20,014 nt of DNA, taken from Coprinopsis marcescibilis. Lineage: Eukaryota > Basidiomycota > Agaricomycetes > Agaricales > Psathyrellaceae. The notes beneath the pieces were generated by a model. It was not told the DNA's origin, ran no database searches, and saw nothing but the letters and a program-made list of their open reading frames with translations. Positions within the stretch are counted from its first letter, which is position 1. Every line of letters begins with the position of its first letter. The translations under genes and the position numbers were made by a program. Positions 9,426 through 18,751 of this stretch are shown here, in pieces. Where the stretch lies: assembly GCA_004369085.1 (NCBI GenBank), contig ML210357.1, positions 29,257 through 49,270 on the forward strand. Direction: 5' to 3'.

Positions 9426-10088
9426 TCAAAAGTAGAAAGCTCCGCAGGTCACAGCAACAAAGAACGCGGCAAAAGAGAGACGACCACAGATTGCAAGTGT
9501 GCCGCTACCGTTGCCTTCTGCAGGTGCGCCATCTGTGGGACGAGGGCTGCCTCCAACATCTCGTAAATGCTCAGCGCAACCGTTCTCAAATGCTGGAGTT
9601 ACATACTAGGTGAGAGAGCATAGTTATAACTGGCGGAATGACCTACATCGAGCATATCCCTCAAGAAGTTCACGGGTCACGCCTTTGAGTTGACCAGCTT
9701 CAGCAAGGGGAATCAGGCAGGAGGCACATGTGCTGTAGGTATGAACTAAGTCCGGAGGACACATACAGGGGAACGTTGAGTCCTGCCCCTTGCAAAGCTA
9801 CGGTGAAAACGTTACAGGTGTGGATATAAATGCTGAGATACGTAATGATAGTTGTAGTGACACTCAGGCTTACTTCAAAGATGTTGTATATGCTTGACAT
9901 TGTGGGCGGCACTCCTCGGGGAGCGGGGGGTCTGTCTCGTTAGAGTTACCCTCCTGGCGGGTAACCAATGTTGCGGTTGAGACTAAGGACACCCAGTCAG
10001 TCCCCCGGCCACACAAACTCATCCAATTAGGCATTAGCTCACCGCTAAGTCCAAATGCGAGAATAGTAGCAGCATGAGAGATGCGCAT
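9426..10088 (-). CDS. Small secreted GPI-anchored-like protein, copy 2 (frame break at intron 2)
   Basis: Paralogue of the gene at 277-1065 with the same exon plan: exon 1 10088-10043 (46 nt, as in copy 1), exon 2 9982-9874, exon 3 9797-9657, exon 4 9592-9426. The N-terminus MRISHAATILAFGLS is a signal peptide, followed by LVTRQ and ECRPQC. Exon 3 reads CKGQDSTFPCMC, CASC, IPLAEAGQLKGVTREL, and exon 4 reads FENGCAEH, then a short Gly/Pro/Ser linker and a hydrophobic GPI-type tail (LSFAAFFVAVTCGAFYF). The stalk is much shorter than in copy 1. Exon 2 ends in phase 2 at the donor GTAAGC, whereas exon 3 after CCGTAG needs phase 0; an upstream acceptor (CTCAG) leads to a stop. One base appears to be missing, so this copy may also be broken or spliced atypically. 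The mature product would sit on the cell surface or wall; its function is unknown. Confidence 0.55.
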
Positions 10089-10177
10089 AGTGAAGTAGCA
10101 CTGTAGACGATAAGGTTGTATGGGGACGTTGGTTGATAGGATGTGATAGCCTGCACACCTCAGAACGCGGCCAGCGT

Positions 10178-10189
10178 TTATGTATGTTT
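10178..10189 (-). promoter_or_regulatory. 12-mer shared with the paralogue's promoter
   Basis: TTATGTATGTTT on the plus strand, 90 bp upstream of the copy 2 start codon; identical to 1142-1153 upstream of copy 1. Confidence 0.35.
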
Positions 10190-10936
10190 CTCATTCCTTA
10201 CAACCAACTCCCGCAGTAAATCCGCAGCAGAGAAACATCGCACTCACAATTCAGCTGTAGCAATCATCAGACAACGCAAAGACAACGTAAGATCTCTTGA
10301 ATTTCCCAGCAACTTTGTACTGCAACAATGGTTTAACTGCTTAGCCTAAGCACACATATATCGCTATCGAGACTCATGGGCAATATCTGTGCCAAGCCCT
10401 GGGAAAAAAGCTAAGCAAGAGAGTATTAGCAGAGGAAGAGGAGTGTTAGCAAGAGCAGTCTGGTGACAATTGAGAGCAGCGCCCTGGCAGCTGCGCAGAG
10501 CCGCTCCTATTCAGCTATCGTTGTCCCGAACAGCACGCACCTTTACTGAACCACCACTTGGATTAGAAGTCGCCTCACTTTCGCCTGCGGACTCCGGAGC
10601 GCGTTGGGGTTCTGGGATCTTGGGGCTGTTCGTTGTGCTTTCTGAAACATATCGACTATCTCCTCTTCGGCAAAAGGCCATTGCAGCGAGGTGGCAATGT
10701 GTTAGGATATCATCACTTATATGTGGCCACGATCACCCTTTTTGTGTCCGTTTTAAGGTACAAACATGATGCCTGATTTATTCGCAGCCAACGATGTACA
10801 TCACTCTTTTGACATGCCTTGCAGAACAGGTACCTGGACAAGGCTGGTCACTTGACCCCTGTGTTAGACAGATATTAACGTCGTGCCTTTTATCAAATCA
10901 TGGCCCCTTGACAGTGTGTTCATGAGTCTCGGTAAC

Positions 10937-10943
10937 TGACTCA
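10937..10943 (+). promoter_or_regulatory. TGACTCA (Gcn4/AP-1-type) site
   Basis: The motif lies 114 bp upstream of the membrane-protein start codon, with a TGAGTC half-site at 10923-10928. It fits a bZIP binding site, but single motifs of this length occur by chance. Confidence 0.25.
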
Positions 10944-11056
10944 CTTTCCAACGTCTTCCTTCTGTTTCGACGTGCGTGCAGCGCAGGTGGATTCGTGATA
11001 ATCTGACCCTTCATAACTGAACCTTTCCAGTAAACGACTTCGAAGCTGCCGTATCC

Positions 11057-11940
11057 ATGCTTTTCTTGTTGCTCATGAACGTTGCGATTGTCATGGGCGC
11101 TCTTCAGATAAGGACGATCGATGACACGTATGGAGACTCTGTTACTGGGATACGCCCTGTATACACTCCCGATGGAGGTTGGGCAGACCATGACTGCTCA
11201 GGATGTGCCTTCAAACCGAGTCCCGCGGAGGTGTTTAACGGGACATACCACGAATCCACCTATCGACCACAAATCGGTCCATTGACTATACAGATTACGT
11301 TCAAGGGTGAGTAGCACCCATCTCCCCCGCAATATGCTGATTCCTGTCTAGGCGTTTCCGTGTCTATCTATTTCACGCTGGTCAACGACGAGCGAAAGTA
11401 CCTTACGGTAAACACACGCTGTAGATTCATTCTCGACGGGATCTACGAAAAGTCCTTCATCTATCCGTCTTTGAGGCAGGCACGTCATTTCCACTACCAA
11501 CAGCTCGTATTCAGTCAGGGGGGCCTGGAGAACAGACAGCATGTGCTTGAAATGGTGGTGGACACGATCTCGTACATCAACTTTGACTACGCGAAATACA
11601 CGTATGTTTATGGTGCATTCTCTTGCAGTAAACTAGGCTTACTATCAGTGCTGACTGTAGCTATGATGATAAACTCGAAGAAGATCCAGCCACGTTTTTA
11701 GAATCAAACAGTGGCGAGGACTCTCAAGTGGGGATGATTGCCGGTGCTACTGTTGGGACGGCAGCGTTCGTGGCGCTTGTGATACTAGCTTTGATTTCTG
11801 CTGGGCGTCGAAAGCGGGAAGCAGAAGCAGACAGACAAGAGAGAGTTTTAAATACAAGGCCTCAAGTCTTTGAATTAGAGGCGATGGTCCCCTTGATGAA
11901 GAACGACGCAAATCCAGAAGCGGACACGAATGTTACTTAA
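11057..11940 (+). CDS. Single-pass membrane protein with lectin-like ectodomain
   Basis: Three exons: 11057-11306, 11352-11601 and 11661-11940, with introns of 45 and 59 nt. The spliced product is 259 aa. Residues 1-14 (MLFLLLMNVAIVMG) are a short signal peptide. The ectodomain begins IDDTYGDSVTG and carries D-C-S-G-C (Cys47, Cys50), a possible N-glycosylation site at N61 (NGT), and beta-rich sequence with a third Cys107. An acidic linker (KLEEDPATFLESNSGED) leads to a transmembrane helix at about 191-214 (GMIAGATVGTAAFVALVILALISA), followed by the basic stop-transfer RRKR and a 40-residue cytoplasmic tail. This pattern recurs in a large Agaricomycete family of uncharacterised type I membrane proteins whose ectodomain resembles galactose-binding folds. 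Ligand and function are unknown. The intron junctions restore the family motif FDYAKYTYDD exactly, which supports the model. Confidence 0.82.
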
Positions 11941-12215
11941 TATTTGACAACAAATCACACCTTGCCAAGTTTCCATCGGTAGCCCCGCGATTCGCAAAGA
12001 AGGAACCTGGGAGACGTTATCTTAGTTGCCCTATACTCATCGACGTCATAGCTAAAGTGTTCCAATATTGCTTGAAAAAGGAACTCTAGGACATGGGTAC
12101 GCTATGAGTCAATATTCGCTATCCAGTAACATCCATCCTTCATAAATAGCCTCGACGCATCTAACAAAGTGTCCGGATAAAGTCCTGGTCATCCATCAAC
12201 GCCCCATCAGATCGT

Positions 12216-13565
12216 TCACAGCTTACTGGCATACGCAACCTCGTACCGTTGACCAGCCGATCTACTAGCACCAGAGTCCTTGGACTCCTTCTCAGCTACC
12301 TGCAAGGCCCACCCAACGGCACCCTTAACAAGTCTATCAATATCCTCTCTCGTATGTCCCGCTTGCAACGAGACGCGCACGCGATCCTCGCCCATGGGTA
12401 CTGCAGGCCAAGTAACATGCAGCGCAATGATGCCCAGACTGCGTAGATAGTCAGACAGCGCGCGGGCCTGGCTCGTAAGCAGAGGCAGAATCGGCGAAGG
12501 CGGGTTCGACCCCGGTCGCTCAATGCAAAGCTCGGGCGGGATAGACAGGAGCTTGGGCGCTACCCCAAGCGTCGACAGCCTCTTCTGCATAGTCGTGACG
12601 AGGTAGACACAGTTCTCCTGCAACCTGGCTGACTGCCTCTCCCCAGTTCCATCCATGAGCAGGTCAAAGGACGCATCGGCGGCGATGATGTTTGAGTAGC
12701 TGAGCGATGTCGTGAAGATGAAGGACCGAGCGTGGTGTATGAGGTAGTCGCGTATGAGCTCATTAGTGAGCAAAACGGCTCCGGTAGCGCCTAAAGCTTT
12801 GCCAAACGTGACAAGGCGTACCAGAACTCGATGCTCCAGTGCCAGCTGAGCCACCCGTCCCCGACCCTGAGGGCCATATATCCCAGCAGAATGGGCCTCG
12901 TCTACGATGAGGTAGGCGTTACCCGCTGGGAAAAGTTCCTCCAGCGTGTCACATATCTCCGTGAGCGGCGCGATTGTGCCGTCCATGCTATACAGGGCCT
13001 CCACAGAGACAAACACACTGGAGGTATCTCCCCCCATCCCCGCGCTCTTCTCCTTCAACATCTTCCTCACGCCCAAGAGCACCCTCCTCAGATCGTCCAC
13101 CGAGTTAGTCTTGAACGCGATCCTCCTCGCCTTTTCCACCCTGCTCGCCTTCATCCCATCATGCACAGATGCATGTACGTACTCATCATACACAATCACA
13201 TCCCCCGGCTGCGGAACGCAGCTGAAGAACCCTACATTCGCGTGATAGCCCGAATTGAAGATCAAAGCGATGGGCGAGTTGAAAAACTTCGCAAGGCGCT
13301 TCTCGAGTGCAGCGTGGGCCTCTCCGTTCACGAGCAGTCGAGACCCGCCTGAGCCTAGGATGTTTGGCGCGTCTGTCAGCTTTTGCAGGAACTTGTTGCG
13401 GAGGGCGGGGAGTCGCGTGAGGGATAGGTAGTCGTTCGTCGTGAAGTCGACCAGGTTATCACGGTCGGTCTGGCTGGAGACCGGTACGGGCAGTGTGCGT
13501 CTCGCCAAGCGCTGCTCAAAGGCATGCAGCCCTCCTTGAAGCTTTGACTCGAGGGCAAAGTGCAT
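12216..13565 (-). CDS. bioF: 8-amino-7-oxononanoate (KAPA) synthase, peroxisomal
   Basis: Intronless 449-aa member of the alpha-oxoamine synthase family of PLP enzymes. It would condense pimeloyl thioester with L-alanine to KAPA, the first committed step of biotin ring assembly. Visible motifs: N-terminal FTTNDYLSLT, GSGGSR (71-76), the PLP-stacking His131 in DEYVHAS, DEAHSAGIYG (Asp222, His225), and the Schiff-base lysine Lys256 in TFGKALGA. The length fits fungal KAPA synthases rather than the longer mitochondrial 5-aminolevulinate synthases, and there is no mitochondrial presequence. The last three residues are SKL, a canonical type 1 peroxisomal signal. Peroxisomal BioF is known from Aspergillus, where pimeloyl-CoA is made by beta-oxidation. 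No bioA, bioB or bioD gene is adjacent. A related oxoamine synthase with another acyl substrate remains possible. Confidence 0.88.
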   Translation of the reverse strand: MHFALESKLQGGLHAFEQRLARRTLPVPVSSQTDRDNLVDFTTNDYLSLTRLPALRNKFLQKLTDAPNILGSGGSRLLVNGEAHAALEKRLAKFFNSPIALIFNSGYHANVGFFSCVPQPGDVIVYDEYVHASVHDGMKASRVEKARRIAFKTNSVDDLRRVLLGVRKMLKEKSAGMGGDTSSVFVSVEALYSMDGTIAPLTEICDTLEELFPAGNAYLIVDEAHSAGIYGPQGRGRVAQLALEHRVLVRLVTFGKALGATGAVLLTNELIRDYLIHHARSFIFTTSLSYSNIIAADASFDLLMDGTGERQSARLQENCVYLVTTMQKRLSTLGVAPKLLSIPPELCIERPGSNPPSPILPLLTSQARALSDYLRSLGIIALHVTWPAVPMGEDRVRVSLQAGHTREDIDRLVKGAVGWALQVAEKESKDSGASRSAGQRYEVAYASKL

Positions 13566-13663
13566 GGTACAGTTATAGACCTTGGAAGGAAGACAGGGAT
13601 AAACAGACGGAAGAGATATGTAGTAGCTTCTGGAACTGAGGGAAAGGCATTCTTCCGGCCGTC

Positions 13664-13671
13664 CTTTTTAT
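13664..13671 (-). promoter_or_regulatory. TATA-like element of bioF
   Basis: On the minus strand this reads ATAAAAAG within GGATAAAAAGG, about 100 bp upstream of the bioF start codon. The spacing is close to that of the F-box gene's TATA box. Confidence 0.45.
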
Positions 13672-13983
13672 CCTCTCCCAGCGAGGCTCTATTGCCAAAT
13701 AGTGAATGCTCCCTTCTTTCGGTAAATCATCCGCTCCTCTATGCAACTCTTTCGCAACTACATCTACATGCAGATGAGAGAAACTCTGACTCTAATGGCG
13801 CAAGAATCTAGCTCAAATCTTTCATCAGATGCGAGTGGAATGTTTTCGAGTTCCGAACGATCCATACTTATCGTAGGTAAGTTGGAGTCGCCGGATATTT
13901 GGCTAATCGTTATCCATCAGATACCTTTTTCATGCAGTTGGTCCTGATAGAAATGTAGGGTCCGCGAGCTCCCGCAGGGTAAC

Positions 13984-14147
13984 GTAGAGAGAAGCGCAAG
14001 CCACAGGCAATCATTGATTCTAGACCGTTGAAATCATCAAAGATATGATAAGAAGTCCAAAACAAGAATACGCAGTAGAGCGAAGCGCAAGTCACCAGGT
14101 AACCTTAACTCTAGACCATTGAAATCATATCAAGATATGATAAGAAC
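13984..14147. repeat. Two-copy direct repeat, 91-bp period
   Basis: Unit 1 (13984-14054) and unit 2 (14075-14147) share GTAGAG, GAAGCGCAAG, CTAGACC, TTGAAATCAT and AGATATGATAAGAA in the same order with some substitutions. Unit 2 contains a perfect hairpin, ATCATATC-AA-GATATGAT, which is partly degraded in unit 1. The origin is unknown. Confidence 0.7.
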
Positions 14148-15520
14148 GAACACAGTTCCAATACAAGTCCATCGGTGAAACAGTTCCCCAAAGTTCCCAG
14201 AAATCAAGAACCAATCAAGAACGGCCGCAAGTCTCAAGGCCGGATTTCCTAACATTTTTGACACAGGACGCTGACAGAGGCCGTTGTGATTCTTTGAACC
14301 TTGAACGTCACTACCCTTGAGTGCCCTCCCTGACCATATCCGACTCAGCCGAGCGTCACAGCCATTTTAAAAAAAGTTTCAGCCACCATCACCAAGCGTT
14401 AAATACATGCAGACCAGGATTGCTCGCAGTACGTACCTATCAATACATGATCAGTTATGTCATAGGCTGAGCCTTGCACCGTTAGGCTACAGTTCGACGA
14501 CCCATAGCTATACATATCCACTGGCAACTCCCTGGGCGCTAGAAATCGTTGTGCAGTCGAAACGTCTCGATCCCTAAATAACTGCTCGGGTGCTGATAAC
14601 CAGCAGCCGTCTCAGGCTCAAGGGTAGCCAACGCCATCCGATCAATGCGGTCTGATGAACAGTAAAGCGGGTTATTGGACTCTCCAGAACCTGAACGTAA
14701 GAAATCGCAAAAGCAGGAGAGAGTCAGCGCGCTCGCGGCTCTAGTCTGTCAACGATGAAACACTTATACGCAACACTCTTAATTAGATACTCCTATCATC
14801 CACTTCTATTTACAGTAGAGTCAGTTGGGGCGGCCTTAATGCATACACGTGAACACTGAAAAGGCATAGGTTCTCGGTCCACCAAACCGCTCGTTTGGGG
14901 CGAAACCTCGTTGAAAAACAAGGCAGGATTCACTTCTTTGTGCAGCTTGGTGAGATAACACCTATTCTATCTATCTCTGAAGTACTACGAATCATCTTGA
15001 TCACAATTCCCAAAGTTTGCATATCTTATCCTTGGATTCACAGCCGGTTTCGAATTCCCGGTAATACGACATACGTAATATTGTTTAATATGCGTTTTCC
15101 GAGATCGCCGAGATTCAATCTCGGTTTCGCGTGCGGATTGAACTGCGGAACACAATTTGCACGTCCCAACCGGTCAGCTGGGCATCACAATAACTACGCA
15201 TATAGCTGACAATGGACACAGACATACATACCACATACCTATATGATCACTGTTCTCCCGAGAAGTCTTCAGGGATGTCAATGAAAACGTGGGCGATGGG
15301 CGCCCCTTACATGACAGAACTTGTTTCTCCGGGGTCACGGAGTTGATAAAGATAAGGGGGAGGGGGGCAGGGCATGGATGGGGGTAGAGCCCAAGCAGCG
15401 TCTCCACTACAGTCAACACCGCAATAACGCAATAACGCATACCAGTGGAACCCCGTAACCGTAATCCATAAGTACCTTTTTCTTTTTCGATCTCCCAGGC
15501 CGGTGGGCGGGGATTTCGGA

Positions 15521-15576
15521 CCCATACCCAACCCATACCCCATAAGCCATACACCCGGGAGACGAAAACCCATACC
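15521..15576. repeat. CCCATA-rich interspersed simple repeat
   Basis: CCCATACCC, ACCCATACCC and related hexamers recur irregularly over about 55 bases. They do not form a regular telomere-like array. Confidence 0.5.
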
Positions 15577-15830
15577 GTTTGCGCACGTTTTCTAAGAATC
15601 TCGCTAGTTACTCTGCTCGGCTTCCGTGCAATTTTATACAGTGCGCTGTTTCCCGACTGAAGTCTCACACACTGTATCCTACATACTTCTGCATCTACAC
15701 TCGCAGTTACGCAAGTTGGCGGGATACGCGTAACCAGCGCCACTACCAGGCGATGGCCGGGATGGGTAGAGGCAAAGGTGCCAGTGATCTGTTGCAGTCG
15801 CGCGATCGACTAGATGGCACAGCCACGAAC

Positions 15831-15849
15831 AATCTAATCTAATCTAATC
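15831..15849. repeat. AATCT microsatellite
   Basis: Three full copies of AATCT followed by AATC. Confidence 0.8.
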
Positions 15850-16012
15850 GGGCAGGCCTGGTACACTACCTAGCCTACGCACCTTGCATCGCGAACCAGC
15901 AGGAAAAACTCGCATCCCAACCTCTCACACAAAAACACGACAAACATAAAAAACTGATTCAGGGGTAATACAAACACACATCCAACCACTACACAACCAC
16001 AACACACCCTCT

Positions 16013-18302
16013 CTAAAACTTGAAATCCCTCCCCTTGCGATCCCTCTCCCGATCCCTCGCCTTCTCCTCCTTCGCCCTCCGCTTCACACTCTCCTTCGCC
16101 ATCATATCCGAAAAATCCTCCCCAGCCCGTCCCCCACCCGGAACACCCGCACTTCCCCGATTCGCACTCTCATACTTGCGCCGCAGCTCTTCTTCCGAGA
16201 GGCCTTCCAGCTCGGAGGCGTCCAGTGCAACGTCCACGCCTCCTTTGCGCTGTTTGGATAAAAGAGTTAGAATCAGTAATTGAGATGAAGGGAAGGAAGG
16301 AATGAGGGGAAAGAAAGGGTAAGGAAGGAGGGGAAAGGAAGGGAAATGAAGGAGGGAAAAGGAAGGGAAATGAAGGAGGGGAAAGGAAGGGAAAGGAAGG
16401 AGGGAAAGGAATGAAGGAAGGGAAAAGAAAAGCAAACGCACCTTGCTCTGCTGCCGCTCATCGCCCAACACCGGCACATTCCCAGCAGCCCCGCCCGCCG
16501 CACTCAAATCATACCCCCTCTCACTCCCCATCAACCCCCTCACATTCGTCTGCTTCTCCGGCACGACATGGTACAACGACCTCGGACCCGCCGAGGAATC
16601 CACATGCTCCACCACCTCCCGTCCCTTACGGAGTTCCAAAAAGTCGGGGGTCTCAAGCCCGCCGGCGACGGTGCTGACGACGCTGGTGAGCCCCGAGGGC
16701 GTCTCGAGCCCTGATGGCGTCTGCAGCCCGTCTGAGGGCGCCGGACCCGCTTCGCCCATCTCTTCGTCTGATTCTTCTTCCTCGCTGCTCTCTTCTTCTT
16801 CTTCTGTAGTTCGAAAAAAGTAAGTAAGAAGGGTGGGTGAGGTTGGTGAGGGGGTATGCTAACGCACCTTGTTCAGGTTCAAGCTCGCCCCACGGGTCTT
16901 TACTAACCGGCTCGCCAACCTACACCACACCAATCAGTCCAAATCCACACCAATAGATATATAAAAAGAAAGAGAAAAAGAAACACGCACATGGTCTCCA
17001 GAAGCCTTCGGCAGCACCCCAAACACATCTCCATACAACGGGCGATTATACTCGTCCAACGGTGGTTTGCCCCATCCTCCAGGGTGGAAGCCCCACTGCG
17101 CGCCTTCAGGGATGGGCGCGTTGAGGCCCGGGATGCGGAGGGTGGGGTACGACGGCGGGGGCCCAAATCGCTGCATGCTGATCAGCCACGGCGGGGGCGC
17201 CAACGGCGGGATGCTCAGCGCCTCCACCAACTCGGGCGACAGATCCCCCGGCTTCTTCTCCTTCAACGACGTCTCAAACTCTTTCCCTTCATAGTACCTA
17301 CACGAAACACGTCAGCAATTAGCAAAAGCATTGTAATAACCACGCACATCTCGCCAAAGTCCGTCAATGGCGGCTTTGTCTGGAACTTGAAAAAGGCGTC
17401 ATGGAGTTTCTGATAATCAATATCCATCTTGCCCATCTTCGGCTGGACCCTCTCGCGAGTCTTCGCTTTAAGCGACATACCCGCCTCCTTCTCCTTCACC
17501 GCGTCCCTCATCGTCGCAATCCCCGTATCCGCAATATAACTCGGCAGCTGAAACGGGGGTTTCTCAATACCCCTCTTGCCCTGGAGGTAATCGCGCTTGG
17601 CGCTCCAGTGCGCGGGGATGGGCACGCTGTTGCGGTAGGCCTTGAGGTGCAGGAGGAGCCGCGGGTCCGAGGCGGTCACGTCTGTCCATTCGACGATTTC
17701 GGGCTTTTTGACGAGCTGTTTGAGCTCGGCGACTGTTAGTCTGTTGATCTTGCGGGCTTTTTTTTTGGAGAGGGGTGCGGGCTTGTTGTCGGCGTCGCTG
17801 TCGCCCTCCGAGGCCATGTCGTCGTCGCTGTAGATGATCTCGCCTTTGGTGGGCCCGTCGGGTTTGGTCTGGTGGTTAGTTAGTCAGTTAGATTGTTGTT
17901 GGTTGGTTTGTTGGTTGTGAGAGTTGAAGTAGGTATGGAGTAGGTATGGGTAGGTATGGAATGGTAAGAAAGGTGGAAAGAGGGAAGACGTACATCGCTG
18001 GAATCATCCTGCACCTGGAACCGCGCAAACACACCCGCAAACGCTTCCAACCCCGGAGCCTTCAGGTCCACCTCAAAGTAGTCCTCCCTCGCTCCCTGCT
18101 TGGTCTTTAGCGTTCCGTCGTCCACGTCCATCTTGCTGTCGTCGCCCTCGCTTTCCGAGACGGCCGTGGAGGATTCATGGCCCGAGACGACTTTGCGCTG
18201 CCTCTGCTTGAGCCGCCGTAGCTGGTTCTTGCTCTTGATGGGTTTTCCGCCGGTTAGCTGTTTGAGGTCTGTGACTGTTATTGAGGGTTGTTGGTCTGCC
18301 AT
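16013..18302 (-). CDS. SF3B2: Splicing factor 3B subunit 2 (SF3b145/SAP145)
   Basis: Six exons: 18302-17994, 17868-17348, 17297-16991, 16919-16868, 16803-16442, 16249-16013. The joined product is 595 aa and every junction keeps frame. SF3B2 (yeast Cus1) is part of SF3b in the U2 snRNP, which binds the branch-site region of pre-mRNA in the nucleus. Residues 1-120 are basic then acidic (KSKNQLRRLKQRQRK). The DUF382 domain spans about 142-276 (RKINRLTVAELKQLV, PIPAHWSAKRDYLQGKRG, PPFQLPSYIADTGI). YYEGKEFE and the PSP domain follow (about 285-350: PGDLSPELVEAL, PPPWLISMQRFGPPPSYP, GLNAPIPEGAQWGFHPGGWG). Next come LYGDVFG and DPWGELEPEQ, a Glu/Ser-rich acidic stretch, and the family's C-terminal end with DFSDMMA and FKF. 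It is shorter than human SF3B2 (895 aa), whose longer N-terminal part is not seen here. Introns 1-5 are 125, 50, 71, 64 and 192 nt; four of the five donors are GTGCGT. Confidence 0.93.
16250..16441 (-). repeat. SF3B2 intron 5, polypyrimidine minisatellite
   Basis: The 192-nt intron runs from donor GTGCGTTTGC to acceptor CAAACAG. Three 24-bp units lie at 16326-16349, 16350-16373 and 16374-16397, with a partial fourth to 16414; each starts AGGAGGG on the plus strand. On the transcribed strand this is a long C/U tract. The intron length is a multiple of three and it contains no stop in the SF3B2 frame. Confidence 0.85.
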
Positions 18303-18751
18303 TGTCGGTGGCGATGTGAGGATATGAGGAGGATGTCGGTGGTGATGTGGGCTAAGGATTTGGATTTGGATTATTGGTTATGAGTTGGAGAGTAGCCGTA
18401 TGGCTGTCGAGCTGGAAGTAAATCCCGGTGCCTACGAGATACCTAGGCGCCTAAACCTAAGCGGATTATGCGAGTTCAGAGCCTTCAGAGTTGCTGTTGT
18501 GCTGCGTTCAAAGTGAACGAACTGGTCGACTCAGTTGACTGTTTATTTGATGGCGGTTTCCGTGCCGTGACGAGCAGGAAATGAAGCGTGGGAGCCTTAC
18601 TCCCTATTAGGTCGACGGTGCAGAGATACAGCGCCAAACATCGTGCGCGTCGCGTCGTAGTGGACCGTGCGTCGCGGCAAGTGCCAACGCTAATTACCTC
18701 TTTCCTGCTCGCGTATTGCCTTTTGTACCAACATCGCAAACTGTAGAAACC
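18303..18751. promoter_or_regulatory. Shared divergent promoter region of SF3B2 and RPN8
   Basis: These 449 bases separate the two start codons. Near SF3B2 the plus strand is G/T-rich with repeated GGATTTGGATTTGGATTATT-like sequence. I looked for the yeast proteasome element GGTGGCAAA and did not find it. Confidence 0.6.
18373..18377 (-). promoter_or_regulatory. CCAAT box
   Basis: CCAAT on the minus strand, 71 bp upstream of the SF3B2 start codon, in an orientation and distance common for CCAAT-binding complex sites in fungi. Confidence 0.4.

Larger units (their letters stand above)
10089..11056. other. Divergent intergenic region
   Basis: No convincing gene in 968 bases. The left 150 bases resemble the promoter of the other secreted-gene copy. 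A purine-rich stretch at about 10409-10460 contains imperfect repeats of TTAGCA and GCAAGAG. A 99-codon frame at 10470-10769 lacks recognisable features. Confidence 0.5.
13566..16012. other. Long intergenic region without a convincing gene
   Basis: About 2.4 kb between bioF and SF3B2. It holds a TATA-like site for bioF, a 91-bp-period direct repeat (13984-14147), short tandem repeats (GCAATAAC at 15421-15440, AATCT at 15831-15849) and a CCCATA-rich stretch (15521-15576). A 189-codon minus-strand frame at 15174-15743 and a 104-codon plus-strand frame at 14895-15209 have no recognisable domain and are not called as genes. I checked tRNA-like B-box strings and found no foldable tRNA. Confidence 0.5.

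Noticed and set aside
12500..12512. B-box-like GGTTCGACCCC
   Set aside because: It lies within bioF coding sequence and no tRNA cloverleaf can be drawn around it.
12831..13352. A 173-codon plus-strand frame inside bioF
   Set aside because: It is antisense to clearly conserved bioF motifs and has no recognisable domain of its own.
12216..13565. 5-aminolevulinate synthase
   Set aside because: The fold family is the same, but the protein is short, lacks a mitochondrial presequence and ends in a peroxisomal signal, which fits KAPA synthase better.
15030..15080. Possible tRNA T-arm (GGTTTCGAATTCCC)
   Set aside because: It lacks a proper five-base T stem, and there is no matching A box or acceptor stem upstream.
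15521..15576. Telomere-like repeat
   Set aside because: The CCCATA units are irregular and do not match the fungal telomere repeat TTAGGG/CCCTAA.
16013..16759. A single 248-codon frame covering the SF3B2 C-terminus
   Set aside because: It reads through intron 5, which has good splice signals and repeat sequence foreign to the family. The spliced model matches SF3B2 at both sides.
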